The translations under genes and the position numbers were made by a program. DNA of 9,399 bases from Alphaproteobacteria bacterium (lineage in GTDB: Bacteria; Pseudomonadota; Alphaproteobacteria; Rhizobiales; Aestuariivirgaceae). The stretch covers positions 1-9,399 of the forward strand of contig JAGRLX010000087.1 in the NCBI GenBank assembly GCA_020441605.1. The letters are read 5' to 3'. The notes under the pieces were generated by a model. The model made no database searches. It was given only the letters and a program-made list of their open reading frames with translations, and was not told where the DNA came from. Shown piece after piece: positions 1 to 6,815 of the stretch (the stretch's first letter is position 1; the number at the start of each line of letters is the position of its first letter).

Positions 1-211
1 GGCTCACCGGGCAGATGCCGCAGAGCCGCTGCACGATGACGGGAACTTCCCACAGCAGCCTACCGCGAATGAACCGCTCGAAACCGCGAAATTCGACGAT
101 GTGCAGCCTGGCCTCGGCAACCTCATTTTCGTGATTGAGATGAATAGTAACCTTGCCATGCCCTTCGACCCGGGTCACCGGCGAGATCTCGATCAGTCTT
201 TGTTCGGCCAT
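1..211 (-). CDS. hoxH: HoxH, large subunit of NAD-linked [NiFe] hydrogenase (partial, first 70 codons)
   Basis: This is the N-terminal 70 residues of the catalytic large subunit, cut off by the low-coordinate end of the window. The ATG is at 211-209 and reads [20 protein letters not shown]. The [10 protein letters not shown] stretch is the L0 motif of [NiFe] large subunits, and the RLCGICPVS stretch at about residues 62-70 is the first CxxC (C64, C67), which supplies two of the four cysteine ligands of the Ni-Fe site. [11 protein letters not shown] at about 37-47 closely resembles HoxH of Ralstonia eutropha, which points to group 3d rather than to membrane uptake hydrogenases. The start lies 20 bp after the hoxY stop and has an AGGA Shine-Dalgarno just upstream, so it is the next gene of the hox operon. 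The second CxxC and the cleaved C-terminal tail are outside the window. Confidence 0.95.
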   Translation of the reverse strand, partial: MAEQRLIEISPVTRVEGHGKVTIHLNHENEVAEARLHIVEFRGFERFIRGRLLWEVPVIVQRLCGICPVS

Positions 212-231
212 CGTGTTCCTTTCGGCCCAGT

Positions 232-801
232 TCAATCGAAATGAATATCTTCGGCTCCGAAACCATGAAATTTTCCCGCCAGCAGATCGCTGAGCGTCTT
301 GAAGATGATGTCGCCTGAGGGAGCACAGCCGGGGATCTGATAGTCGATCTCGACCACTGCGCAGCAAGGGTAGACTTCGTCCAGAAGCAGTGGAAGGGCC
401 GGGTCGTTCGGAATGTTGTGCGTTGTGTTGCGAATGTAGCGGCCAGAAATATAGGCTTCCTCGAGGCACTCGCGCAGCGGGGCGTCGGAGTGCATGATGG
501 CGTTGCGCATGGCCGGCAGGCCGCCCATGATCGCACACTGGCCAATGGCAATCAGGGTGTCGCAATTGCGGCGAAAATCGCGCAACACATGAACATTCTC
601 CTCATTGCAGCAGCCCCCTTCGATGATGCCGATATCGCAGCGCCGGGTGAATCGTTTGATGTCGGTCAGCGGCGATCGATCGACTTCGACGCGCTTCATC
701 AAATCGATCAGACGCTCATCGATGTCGAGGATCGCCATGTGGCAACCGAAGCATCCGGCAAGCGATGCCGTAGCAATCCTGGCTTTTCGCGGCTCAGCCA
801 C
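232..801 (-). CDS. hoxY: HoxY, small subunit of NAD-linked [NiFe] hydrogenase
   Basis: A 189-residue small subunit that carries the proximal [4Fe-4S] cluster and passes electrons between HoxH and the HoxU/HoxF diaphorase. It has no Tat signal, as expected for a cytoplasmic enzyme. The likely cluster ligands are C17 and C20 (GCFGC), C89 (IGQC) and C159 (IPGC). Other family stretches are LTDIKR at about 46-51, EGG..NEEN at about 61-68 and GGLPAMRNA at about 93-101. I chose the GTG at 801-799: it overlaps the hoxU stop by 8 nt, has GAGG nine nt upstream, and gives a length close to known HoxY proteins. A start at the ATG at 822 is possible but has no visible ribosome binding site. Beyond the four ligands there are cysteine pairs at 64-65 and 146-147 (see findings). 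Confidence 0.95.
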   Translation of the reverse strand: MAEPRKARIATASLAGCFGCHMAILDIDERLIDLMKRVEVDRSPLTDIKRFTRRCDIGIIEGGCCNEENVHVLRDFRRNCDTLIAIGQCAIMGGLPAMRNAIMHSDAPLRECLEEAYISGRYIRNTTHNIPNDPALPLLLDEVYPCCAVVEIDYQIPGCAPSGDIIFKTLSDLLAGKFHGFGAEDIHFD

Positions 802-1513
802 GACGCTTTTCCTCGATCTCATGGCCGATTCGGCCCTTGTCGAACCGGCGCTCACCGATCGGCGTCCCGAAGCCCTCCCGTTTGCGGGTGATGCAGCCGA
901 CGGGGCAGACCTCGTCGGATATGGCGAAGTCGTCGACGGAGGCATCGGTGTGGGCAAGATCCTCGGCATTGACGGCAACGCGCCTGTGTATGCCCCGGCC
1001 GACATATCCGAAGACTCCCTTCCGGTCCACGTCCCGCGAGGCGCGGATGCACCGACCACAGCTGATGCAGCGGTTGGTGTCGAGCGCAATGTCAGGATGA
1101 GAGGCATCTACCGCCCGGCAGGGCTCAAGATAGGGGAACTTCGTGGTCGCCGTCATGTCGAGCCGATAGGCCATCGCCTGCAATTCGCAGTTGCCGCTCG
1201 CCTCGCAGATTGGGCAGAGATGATTGCCTTCGTGGAACAGCATTTCCACCAGGTCGCGGCGAAGCTTCGTGATGTGCGCCGTCTCACTTTCCACGGCAAG
1301 ATCCGGAGCGGCGGGCTGGGTGCAGGCGGAAACGCTGCGACCGCCCGCCTTGACTGTGCATACCCGGCAACTTCCCTGATGTTGCAACCCCTGGTGATCG
1401 CACAGCCGGGGAATGTATATCCCGGCATCATCGGCCGCCTCTATGATTGTCTGACCCGGCCTGGCCGAAATCGTGACCCCATCGATGGTGAAGGTGAATT
1501 CCTCGGCGCTCAT
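794..1513 (-). CDS. hoxU: HoxU, iron-sulfur subunit of the hydrogenase diaphorase module
   Basis: A 239-residue protein related to the N-terminal part of complex I subunit NuoG. It wires electrons between HoxY and HoxF. Residues about 5-75 form a plant-type ferredoxin domain with [2Fe-2S] cysteines C38, C49, C52 and C64 (RLCDH, GSCRVC, SAC). Next comes the HoxU-type His-Cys segment, with H98, C100, C103 and C109 in GNHLCPICEASGNCELQA, which binds a [4Fe-4S] cluster. A further [4Fe-4S] site is CISCGRCIR (C149, C152, C155) plus C203 in EVCPVGC. The length fits HoxU (about 235 residues), not the much longer NuoG. Its ATG overlaps the hoxF stop in ATGA (1513-1510), so translation is probably coupled to hoxF. 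Confidence 0.95.
   Translation of the reverse strand: MSAEEFTFTIDGVTISARPGQTIIEAADDAGIYIPRLCDHQGLQHQGSCRVCTVKAGGRSVSACTQPAAPDLAVESETAHITKLRRDLVEMLFHEGNHLCPICEASGNCELQAMAYRLDMTATTKFPYLEPCRAVDASHPDIALDTNRCISCGRCIRASRDVDRKGVFGYVGRGIHRRVAVNAEDLAHTDASVDDFAISDEVCPVGCITRKREGFGTPIGERRFDKGRIGHEIEEKRRG
811..814 (-). promoter_or_regulatory. Shine-Dalgarno for hoxY, inside the hoxU end
   Basis: On the minus strand GAGG lies nine nt before a GTG codon at 801-799. The GTG overlaps the TGA of hoxU (796-794) in the string GTGGCTGA. This site decides the start: the long open frame continues upstream through hoxU, but no other candidate start has a comparable ribosome binding site. Confidence 0.6.
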
Positions 1514-3387
1514 TGGCTGAAGTCCCTGTCATAAATGTAAGAGCGGCGCTTGGCGAGCTTGCGGGCGCCATCGATGGCCGACTGAATGTCGAAGGTAGAG
1601 CGGATCCTGTCCTTCGAGGGTTTGGCGAGTACCGAGTAGACCAACGGAAAGTTCTCTATCGTCGAGAGAACCGGACGAGGCGAGGTCTGGCCGAGACCGC
1701 ATCGGCTGGTTTCCATGATCGTCGCTGAAAGGTCCTTCAAATAGTCAATGTCCTCGGGGTTGGCGAGACCCTTGCGAAATTTGGCAATTGCTCTCTGCAA
1801 GAATACATTGCCGACCCGACATGGTGTGCAGTAGCCACAGCTCTCGTGAACGAAGAACGAGAGATAGTACTCCACGATTTCGAGGATATTGCGCTCGCCG
1901 GAAAATATTATGACAGCACCGCCGGTCGCCAAGTCGTCGAACGTAAGGCGCCGGTCAAAACTGTCTCGGGCGATCATGGTGCCGCTTGGACCTCCGACCT
2001 GAACGGCGGCGGCATGCTCGCCACCAACCATTTCGAGCAGATCACCCACCTTCACGCCATAGGGAAGCTCATAGATGCCGGGATTGAGGCAATCACCCGA
2101 AACGCAGAACAGCTTGGTGCCGTGGCTTCCATCGCTACCCATGTGGAAGAACCACTCCGCGCCCCGATCAAGAATCCGCGCCGAATGGCAGAAGGTCTCG
2201 ACATTGTTGACGACGGTCGGAAAACCCAGATAGCCGCGATTGACAGGAAACGGAGGGCGCGTCTTGGGTTCACCGCGAAGGCCCTCGCAAGAACTGATGA
2301 GCGCTCCTTCTTCACCACAAATATAGGCACCCGCGCCCATCTGGATGCGGACGTCGAAGTCGAACCCACCAATACCGAGGATGGATGATCCAAGGAGACC
2401 ATGCGACCGGCGTTCGGCCAGGACGCTTTCCACGAGCTCGCGGAGATAGGAGTATTCGCCCCTGAGATAGAGAATCCCCTCACAGGCGCCGACCGCTCGT
2501 GCCGCAATCGTCATGCCCTCGATGATCAGGTGTGGACGCTCGGTAAGTAACACCCGGTCTTTGAAGGTTCCGGGCTCTCCCTCGTCGGCATTGCACAGGA
2601 TGTAACGGCGATCAGCCTTTTCGTTGGCCGCAAAGCGCCACTTTCGTCCGGTCGGAAAGCCGGCGCCACCACATCCGCGGAGCCCACTGGCCTCAATCAT
2701 GCCGATGATCTGCGCCGGGTCGAGGGCCGCAGCATTGCGGAGGCCGGCATTGTCTGGCACAGGTCCCAGCAGCACGGCACCTGCATGCCTGATATTGTTG
2801 TCGACCATCAGGATTGCTCGCTGATGTGGCGACAGTTCGTCAAAGCGGTCGGTAATCAAGTCTTCCGGCCGTCGCCCAGCTTTCAGCCCGGCGGCGATGT
2901 CCCGGGCACGCTCCGCGGTTAGGCTGGTGACCACGACATTGTTAATCAGCGCCGCCGGCGCCTGATCGCACATGCCGATGCAGGGCGTGAATTCCAGCGA
3001 CACCGCGCCGTCGATAGACGTTTCCCCCACCTTGATTCCCAATTCCTGCTCGAATGCGTCGACCACGGCGGCTAGGCCCGCAAACCGGTCGATGATGTCA
3101 TCGCAAAGCCGGATGGTCACTCGCCCCTTCGGGTCCGAAGAGAAAAAGGCATAGAAGCTGGCGACGCCTTCGACTTCGACTCGCGACAGACCGGTAAGTC
3201 TGGCGACAATGTCCATTACGCCAGGAGAGACGCACCGATATGTTTCCTGGACATCGCGCAGGATGTCGAGCATCCTGTGCCGGTCATTGCCATAGGCCCC
3301 GCAGATCCGGGCGATATCGGATTGCGACGGAGATGCGGACTGGACGGCCGCGCCGTGATTTCCGATTTGCTCGTGGTTTGTCACCAT
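1510..3387 (-). CDS. hoxF: HoxF, NAD(H)- and FMN-binding diaphorase subunit (NuoE-NuoF fusion)
   Basis: A 625-residue flavoprotein that reduces NAD+ with electrons from H2 or runs the reverse reaction. Residues about 20-170 form a thioredoxin-like NuoE domain. Its cluster positions hold C95, C136 and C140 (CIGMC); the usual second Cys is Asp. Residues about 190-600 match NuoF: the FMN loop GLRGCGGAGFPTGRKW (235-250), the NADH/FMN stretch CNADEGEPGTFKDR (265-278), GAGAYICGEEGAL (351-363), and a [4Fe-4S] site made of ESCGYCTPCR (C517, C520, C523) and C563 in TSRCGLG. The fusion is as in R. eutropha HoxF and unlike cyanobacteria, which keep HoxE separate. The ATG at 3387-3385 has a good Shine-Dalgarno (GAGGTG). 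An in-frame TTG at 3414 has none. The loop has Cys where the family has Arg (see findings). Confidence 0.95.
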   Translation of the reverse strand: MVTNHEQIGNHGAAVQSASPSQSDIARICGAYGNDRHRMLDILRDVQETYRCVSPGVMDIVARLTGLSRVEVEGVASFYAFFSSDPKGRVTIRLCDDIIDRFAGLAAVVDAFEQELGIKVGETSIDGAVSLEFTPCIGMCDQAPAALINNVVVTSLTAERARDIAAGLKAGRRPEDLITDRFDELSPHQRAILMVDNNIRHAGAVLLGPVPDNAGLRNAAALDPAQIIGMIEASGLRGCGGAGFPTGRKWRFAANEKADRRYILCNADEGEPGTFKDRVLLTERPHLIIEGMTIAARAVGACEGILYLRGEYSYLRELVESVLAERRSHGLLGSSILGIGGFDFDVRIQMGAGAYICGEEGALISSCEGLRGEPKTRPPFPVNRGYLGFPTVVNNVETFCHSARILDRGAEWFFHMGSDGSHGTKLFCVSGDCLNPGIYELPYGVKVGDLLEMVGGEHAAAVQVGGPSGTMIARDSFDRRLTFDDLATGGAVIIFSGERNILEIVEYYLSFFVHESCGYCTPCRVGNVFLQRAIAKFRKGLANPEDIDYLKDLSATIMETSRCGLGQTSPRPVLSTIENFPLVYSVLAKPSKDRIRSTFDIQSAIDGARKLAKRRSYIYDRDFSQ

Positions 3388-3388
3388 G

Positions 3389-3396
3389 CCACCTCT
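3389..3396 (-). promoter_or_regulatory. Shine-Dalgarno that sets the hoxF start
   Basis: AGAGGTGG on the minus strand ends one nt before the ATG at 3387, so GAGG is 4 nt from the start codon. It supports this ATG over the in-frame TTG 27 nt upstream at 3414, which lacks any purine-rich leader. Confidence 0.65.
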
Positions 3397-3417
3397 GTAA
3401 CCTTGGGCGAGCAACCA

Positions 3418-3446
3418 AGACTATCGGTTGGCATTTCCCATAACAA
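3418..3446 (-). promoter_or_regulatory. Possible sigma-70-type promoter for hoxFUYH
   Basis: On the minus strand TTGTTA (3446-3441) is followed after 17 nt by TAGTCT (3423-3418). These match the -35 and -10 consensus at 4 of 6 and 3 of 6 positions. A run of seven T (3462-3456) sits just upstream, where an UP element would be. The predicted transcript would start near 3411 and leave a leader of about 24 nt before the hoxF ATG. The match is weak and is an inference from one sequence. Confidence 0.3.
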
Positions 3447-3477
3447 GTGTGGTTGAAAAAAATACTGAAGGTTATGG
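3438..3477. repeat. Seven-bp inverted repeat in the hypE-hoxF gap
   Basis: CCATAAC (3438-3444) and GTTATGG (3471-3477) are perfect inverted copies 26 bp apart. They flank the T tract and overlap the possible -35 element of hoxF. The arrangement could be an operator pair for a dimeric regulator. It does not look like an intrinsic terminator: the stem is short and AT-rich, and the T tract lies in the loop. I do not recognise the regulator. Confidence 0.3.
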
Positions 3478-3523
3478 CCAGGAGGCGAATAGCCGCGCAG
3501 TTCGACATGGTCGCAACATCGTG

Positions 3524-4531
3524 CTAGCAGATCCGCGGCAAGGGATCATCTTCAAGCTGTTCAAGAAGGCGCTCTCCTCCGACCTCTGTTGCAAGAATGA
3601 CTGACGGACGGCCTGTTTCCACCTGGCCAATGTCCGCAGCATGTTGCCCTTCGGGCATGGATCGCCATTGCGCAAGGGCTTCCGCGGCAAACTCCGGCGC
3701 GGCAACCAGTACCACGCGACCCTCGCACGCAAGATAATATGGGTCGTAACCCAGGATGTCACAGACCGTCCGGACTTCGCTGCGGACCGGGATGGATGCT
3801 TCATCCAGCCTGACGGTCAGGCCCGTTGCCATGGCGATCTCATGGGCGACCGTAGCGAGCCCGCCGCGGGTGGGATCGCGCATGAAGCGAGTACCGGGTC
3901 GCACGGCCATGGGCCTGGTCAAACATGTCACCGCAGCACAATCGGTTCGGACCGCGCCTCTGAGGTCGAAGGACTCGCGCGCCAGCAGCACGCAAATGCC
4001 GTGGTCGCCAACCGGGCCGCTCACCAATATGCGGTCACCGGCACGGATCCGACTGAGGCCCAAATCCACTGCCACTGGTCGCACCCCAAGTCCGGTCGTC
4101 GACAGATAAAGACCCCCGCCAGCGCCACGCGGCACGACCTTGGTATCGCCGGCGACAACATCGATGCAGGCCTCGCGCGCCGTTGCAGCAAGGCTGCAGA
4201 CAATACGTTCCAACACGGCGATCTCCAGCCCCTCCTCGATGATGGCGCTGAGTGTGAGGAATTTCGGGACCGCGCCACTGACGGCAAGGTCGTTCACGGT
4301 TCCGTTGATGGCTAGAGATCCTATGTTTCCACCGGGGAATTCAAGCGGTTGCACGGTAAAGCCATCGGTGGTCACGCAAAGTGTCCCGTTGGTTGTAAGG
4401 TCAAGCGGCGTTGCATCCAGAGTCATGTCGAGTTGCGGATTTCTCAGTTGCCGGACGAAAATTTCTTCGATCAATTCGCGCATCAAGCGGCCGCCATTGC
4501 CGTGAGCCAGGGTAACGTGAAGGTCTTCCAT
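3524..4531 (-). CDS. hypE: HypE, carbamoyl dehydratase of hydrogenase cyanide ligand synthesis
   Basis: A 335-residue PurM/ThiL-fold enzyme. HypF carbamoylates its C-terminal cysteine; HypE then uses ATP to dehydrate the thiocarboxamide to a thiocyanate and donates cyanide to iron on HypC-HypD. The C-terminus is PLPRIC followed directly by TAG, so the reactive Cys is C335, as the family requires. Other family stretches are AHGNGG (9-14), TTDGFTVQPLEFPGGNIG (54-71), INGTVNDLAVSGA (75-87), VVAGDTKVVPRG (125-136) and MRDPTRGGLA (about 218-227). Its ATG is 10 bp after the hypF stop, with GGAG seven nt upstream. It is the last gene of the hyp block; a 109-bp gap separates it from hoxF. Confidence 0.97.
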   Translation of the reverse strand: MEDLHVTLAHGNGGRLMRELIEEIFVRQLRNPQLDMTLDATPLDLTTNGTLCVTTDGFTVQPLEFPGGNIGSLAINGTVNDLAVSGAVPKFLTLSAIIEEGLEIAVLERIVCSLAATAREACIDVVAGDTKVVPRGAGGGLYLSTTGLGVRPVAVDLGLSRIRAGDRILVSGPVGDHGICVLLARESFDLRGAVRTDCAAVTCLTRPMAVRPGTRFMRDPTRGGLATVAHEIAMATGLTVRLDEASIPVRSEVRTVCDILGYDPYYLACEGRVVLVAAPEFAAEALAQWRSMPEGQHAADIGQVETGRPSVILATEVGGERLLEQLEDDPLPRIC

Positions 4532-4541
4532 TTCCGCTCCG

Positions 4542-6815
4542 CTACTTCAACCTCAGCCCACCACCATGGAGCACTTCGACCAACTGCCCGAAAGCCAGCC
4601 CCCCATCATTGGCCGGGATGCCAGCCGGCAGCAAGCTCCGGTAGCCGTGATCTGCCAGGAGCCGAACAGCACGTTCCGCGAGGCGCCGGTTCTGAAACAC
4701 GCCGCCCGTCAATCCGACAGCGTCAAACGAATGCAACACCGACAACCGCCTCACCTGTTCGAGGATATTCGCGGCAAGGCTCTCATGGAAGATCGCAGAC
4801 CTCTTCGCTGACGACAGCCGATCATCCAGCAGCATCGGCAGCAATGGCGCCCAATTTGCCCGATACAGGCCCGTCGGATCAGGCTCAAACGGCATTGGAA
4901 TGTGTGTGCAGGCTTCGTCCACGAGTGCCTCTAGCAGCATCGGTCCCTGCCCTTCGAAACTTGCCTTTTGAAGCCCCAGAACAAGGCAGGCCGCAGCATC
5001 GAACAATCGCCCGGCGGACGAGGAGCGGTGCGTGCCAATCCGTTTTGTCCACGCCTCACGCGCAAGCGGGTTAGGTGCCGGCCCCGTCAAATCCTCTTCC
5101 CACAAGAGTGCAGCCGCACTGCGCCAGGGCTCGCGGGCTGCCTTTTCGCCACCCAGCAGATGAAATGGCCGCAAACTTACGACCCTGCGCCAACTGCCCG
5201 GCGCACCCAGCAGCGTCTCTCCACCCCATAACTCGCCGTCGCTGCCACGCCCAACACCATCCCATGTGAACACCAACCATGATTTGACCGATGGATATTC
5301 TCCGGCCAATGCGGATGCATGAGCCACATGATGCTGGACACCAAATGTCGGCAGGCGCTGTTCCTTGGCCCAACGGCTCGCAGCATAGCCATTGTGAAGA
5401 TCGCAAGCGATGGCGGAAACCTCTACACGGTAGAGGGACTGCAGATCGTTAACTACCTGCCGGAACACATCCATGCCGCGCGAGGTGGCGAGCTCGCCAA
5501 TATGTGGCGAAATGACGGCCCGCCGCTCCCAGCCAAGTGCGATCGTCGATTTCATATGGCCGCCCACCGCCAGTAGTGGATCATCCAACCCCGTCGGCAG
5601 GTCGTGTTCCAGCGGCGCGAGCCCACGGCCAATCCGGATCGTACGTGGCTTTCCTTCCACGATGCGCATGACCGTGTCATCTGCCGGCCGCAGGATCGCG
5701 CGATCGTGGCCGAGCAAGGCGTCGGCGATTACCATCAATCTCCGCCATGCTTCACCATCATCGGTAATCACCGGTTCGCCAGTGATGTTGCCGGACGTCG
5801 CAACGACGGGTGCGCCGAAATCATCGAGCAAAATGTGATGCAGGGGGCTGTAGGGCAGGAAAACGCCCAACACATCGAGGCCCGGCGCGATTGCGGAACT
5901 GAGCCTTACCGTCGATCTCCTCCGTAACAGCAGGATCGGTCGCAGCGGATCAATGCATGCCTCAGCGGCCGCATGATCTAGCTCAACTATTTCACGCAAC
6001 GCGTCAAGCCCATCGGCGCCGGCAAGCGGTACCATCACAGCAAGAGGTTTGTGCGGGCGGCATTTGCGCAAGCGCAGCCGCGCCACGGCGGCATCATTGC
6101 CCGCATCGCAGATCAGATGATAACCGCCTACGCCCTTGACTGCTACTATGCCGCCATCGCGCAGCGCGGCTACAGTTCTGGCCAGCGCACCCTCGCCCGA
6201 TGCGCGAGTGCCGTCACGATGCTCAAACCGAAGTTGCGGACCGCAATCCGGACAGGCCAACGGTTGCGCGTGAAAGCGGCGGTCAGACGGATTGCCATAT
6301 TCGGCCCGGCATTCCGAGCAGAGTGCAAATGCAGCCATTGCGGTGTTTTGCCGGTCGTAGGGCAAGGCTGAAATAAGCGTATAGCGTGGACCGCACTGGG
6401 TGCAATTGGTGAACGCATACCGGAAGCGGCGCCCCCCAGGCTCTTGCAACTCCGCCAGACAGTCGTCACAGCAGAACATGTCGAAAGGCACATGGACGTC
6501 GTCAGGACCCAGCCTATCGCTACGGCGGATCTCGAAGTCCGCGCCATACTCGCACTGGACTCTGGTGCAATCTTGTATTGTTGGTCGCGCCAACGGTGGC
6601 GCCTCGGCTATAATTGCCTGCTCAAAGCGCCTCAAACCCGATGCCAGTCCTTCAACATGAACGACGACGCGCCCTGAGCGGTTCAACACCCAGCCTGACA
6701 GTTGAAGTGACTGCGCCAAGCGATAAACGAAGGGACGGAAGCCCACACCTTGAACGCGGCCGCCGAGCGTAAGGAGTCGTGCTTCGCGTTCAGCCCGCAG
6801 TCGGCTCTGATTCAT
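4542..6815 (-). CDS. hypF: HypF, carbamoyltransferase of hydrogenase maturation
   Basis: A 757-residue enzyme that turns carbamoyl phosphate and ATP into carbamoyl-adenylate and loads the carbamoyl group on the HypE C-terminal Cys. The domains are in the usual order. Acylphosphatase is at about 12-100, with GRVQGVGFRPFVYRLA (19-34) and catalytic R27. Two zinc fingers follow, each CxxC-x18-CxxC: C116/C119/C138/C141 and C166/C169/C188/C191. The YrdC-like domain is at about 205-395, with KGVGGYHLICDA and RKCRPHKPLAVM. The Kae1-like carbamoyltransferase is at about 410-757, with VQHHVAHASAL (493-503), WDGVGRGSDGELWGGE, EGQGPMLLEAL, GLTGGVFQNRRLAE (701-714) and NDGGLAFGQ. The length is typical. 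The open frame extends upstream, but the ATG at 6815 places MNQSRL directly before the acylphosphatase fold. It overlaps the hypD end by 26 nt and has only a weak GAGAG leader, so the exact start is slightly uncertain. Confidence 0.96.
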   Translation of the reverse strand: MNQSRLRAEREARLLTLGGRVQGVGFRPFVYRLAQSLQLSGWVLNRSGRVVVHVEGLASGLRRFEQAIIAEAPPLARPTIQDCTRVQCEYGADFEIRRSDRLGPDDVHVPFDMFCCDDCLAELQEPGGRRFRYAFTNCTQCGPRYTLISALPYDRQNTAMAAFALCSECRAEYGNPSDRRFHAQPLACPDCGPQLRFEHRDGTRASGEGALARTVAALRDGGIVAVKGVGGYHLICDAGNDAAVARLRLRKCRPHKPLAVMVPLAGADGLDALREIVELDHAAAEACIDPLRPILLLRRRSTVRLSSAIAPGLDVLGVFLPYSPLHHILLDDFGAPVVATSGNITGEPVITDDGEAWRRLMVIADALLGHDRAILRPADDTVMRIVEGKPRTIRIGRGLAPLEHDLPTGLDDPLLAVGGHMKSTIALGWERRAVISPHIGELATSRGMDVFRQVVNDLQSLYRVEVSAIACDLHNGYAASRWAKEQRLPTFGVQHHVAHASALAGEYPSVKSWLVFTWDGVGRGSDGELWGGETLLGAPGSWRRVVSLRPFHLLGGEKAAREPWRSAAALLWEEDLTGPAPNPLAREAWTKRIGTHRSSSAGRLFDAAACLVLGLQKASFEGQGPMLLEALVDEACTHIPMPFEPDPTGLYRANWAPLLPMLLDDRLSSAKRSAIFHESLAANILEQVRRLSVLHSFDAVGLTGGVFQNRRLAERAVRLLADHGYRSLLPAGIPANDGGLAFGQLVEVLHGGGLRLK

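Noticed and set aside
232..801. Oxygen-tolerant six-cysteine [4Fe-3S] proximal cluster in HoxY
   Set aside because: The extra cysteines at 64-65 and 146-147 are not at the positions of the two supernumerary cysteines of membrane-bound tolerant hydrogenases, so that cluster type cannot be claimed.
802..1107. N-terminal extension of the hoxY frame up to an ATG at 1107
   Set aside because: The extension lies wholly inside hoxU in another frame, has low-complexity Ser/Pro/Ala composition and matches nothing in HoxY. The GTG at 801 has a ribosome site and gives the family length.
605..1534. Long plus-strand open frame of 309 codons opposite hoxU and hoxY
   Set aside because: It is antisense to two well-supported genes and shows no domain or motif. 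High G+C antisense frames of this size are common shadows.
3388..3414. TTG start for hoxF nine codons upstream
   Set aside because: It has no ribosome binding site and would fall upstream of the likely transcript start. The ATG at 3387 has a strong GAGGTG.
3456..3462. T7 tract on the minus strand as an intrinsic terminator after hypE
   Set aside because: No stable G+C-rich stem lies just before it; the nearest pairing is only about 3 bp. An UP-like or spacer role is more plausible.
3284..3508. Short minus-strand open frame of 74 codons across the hypE-hoxF gap
   Set aside because: It overlaps the start of hoxF in another frame, has no ribosome site and no recognisable motif.
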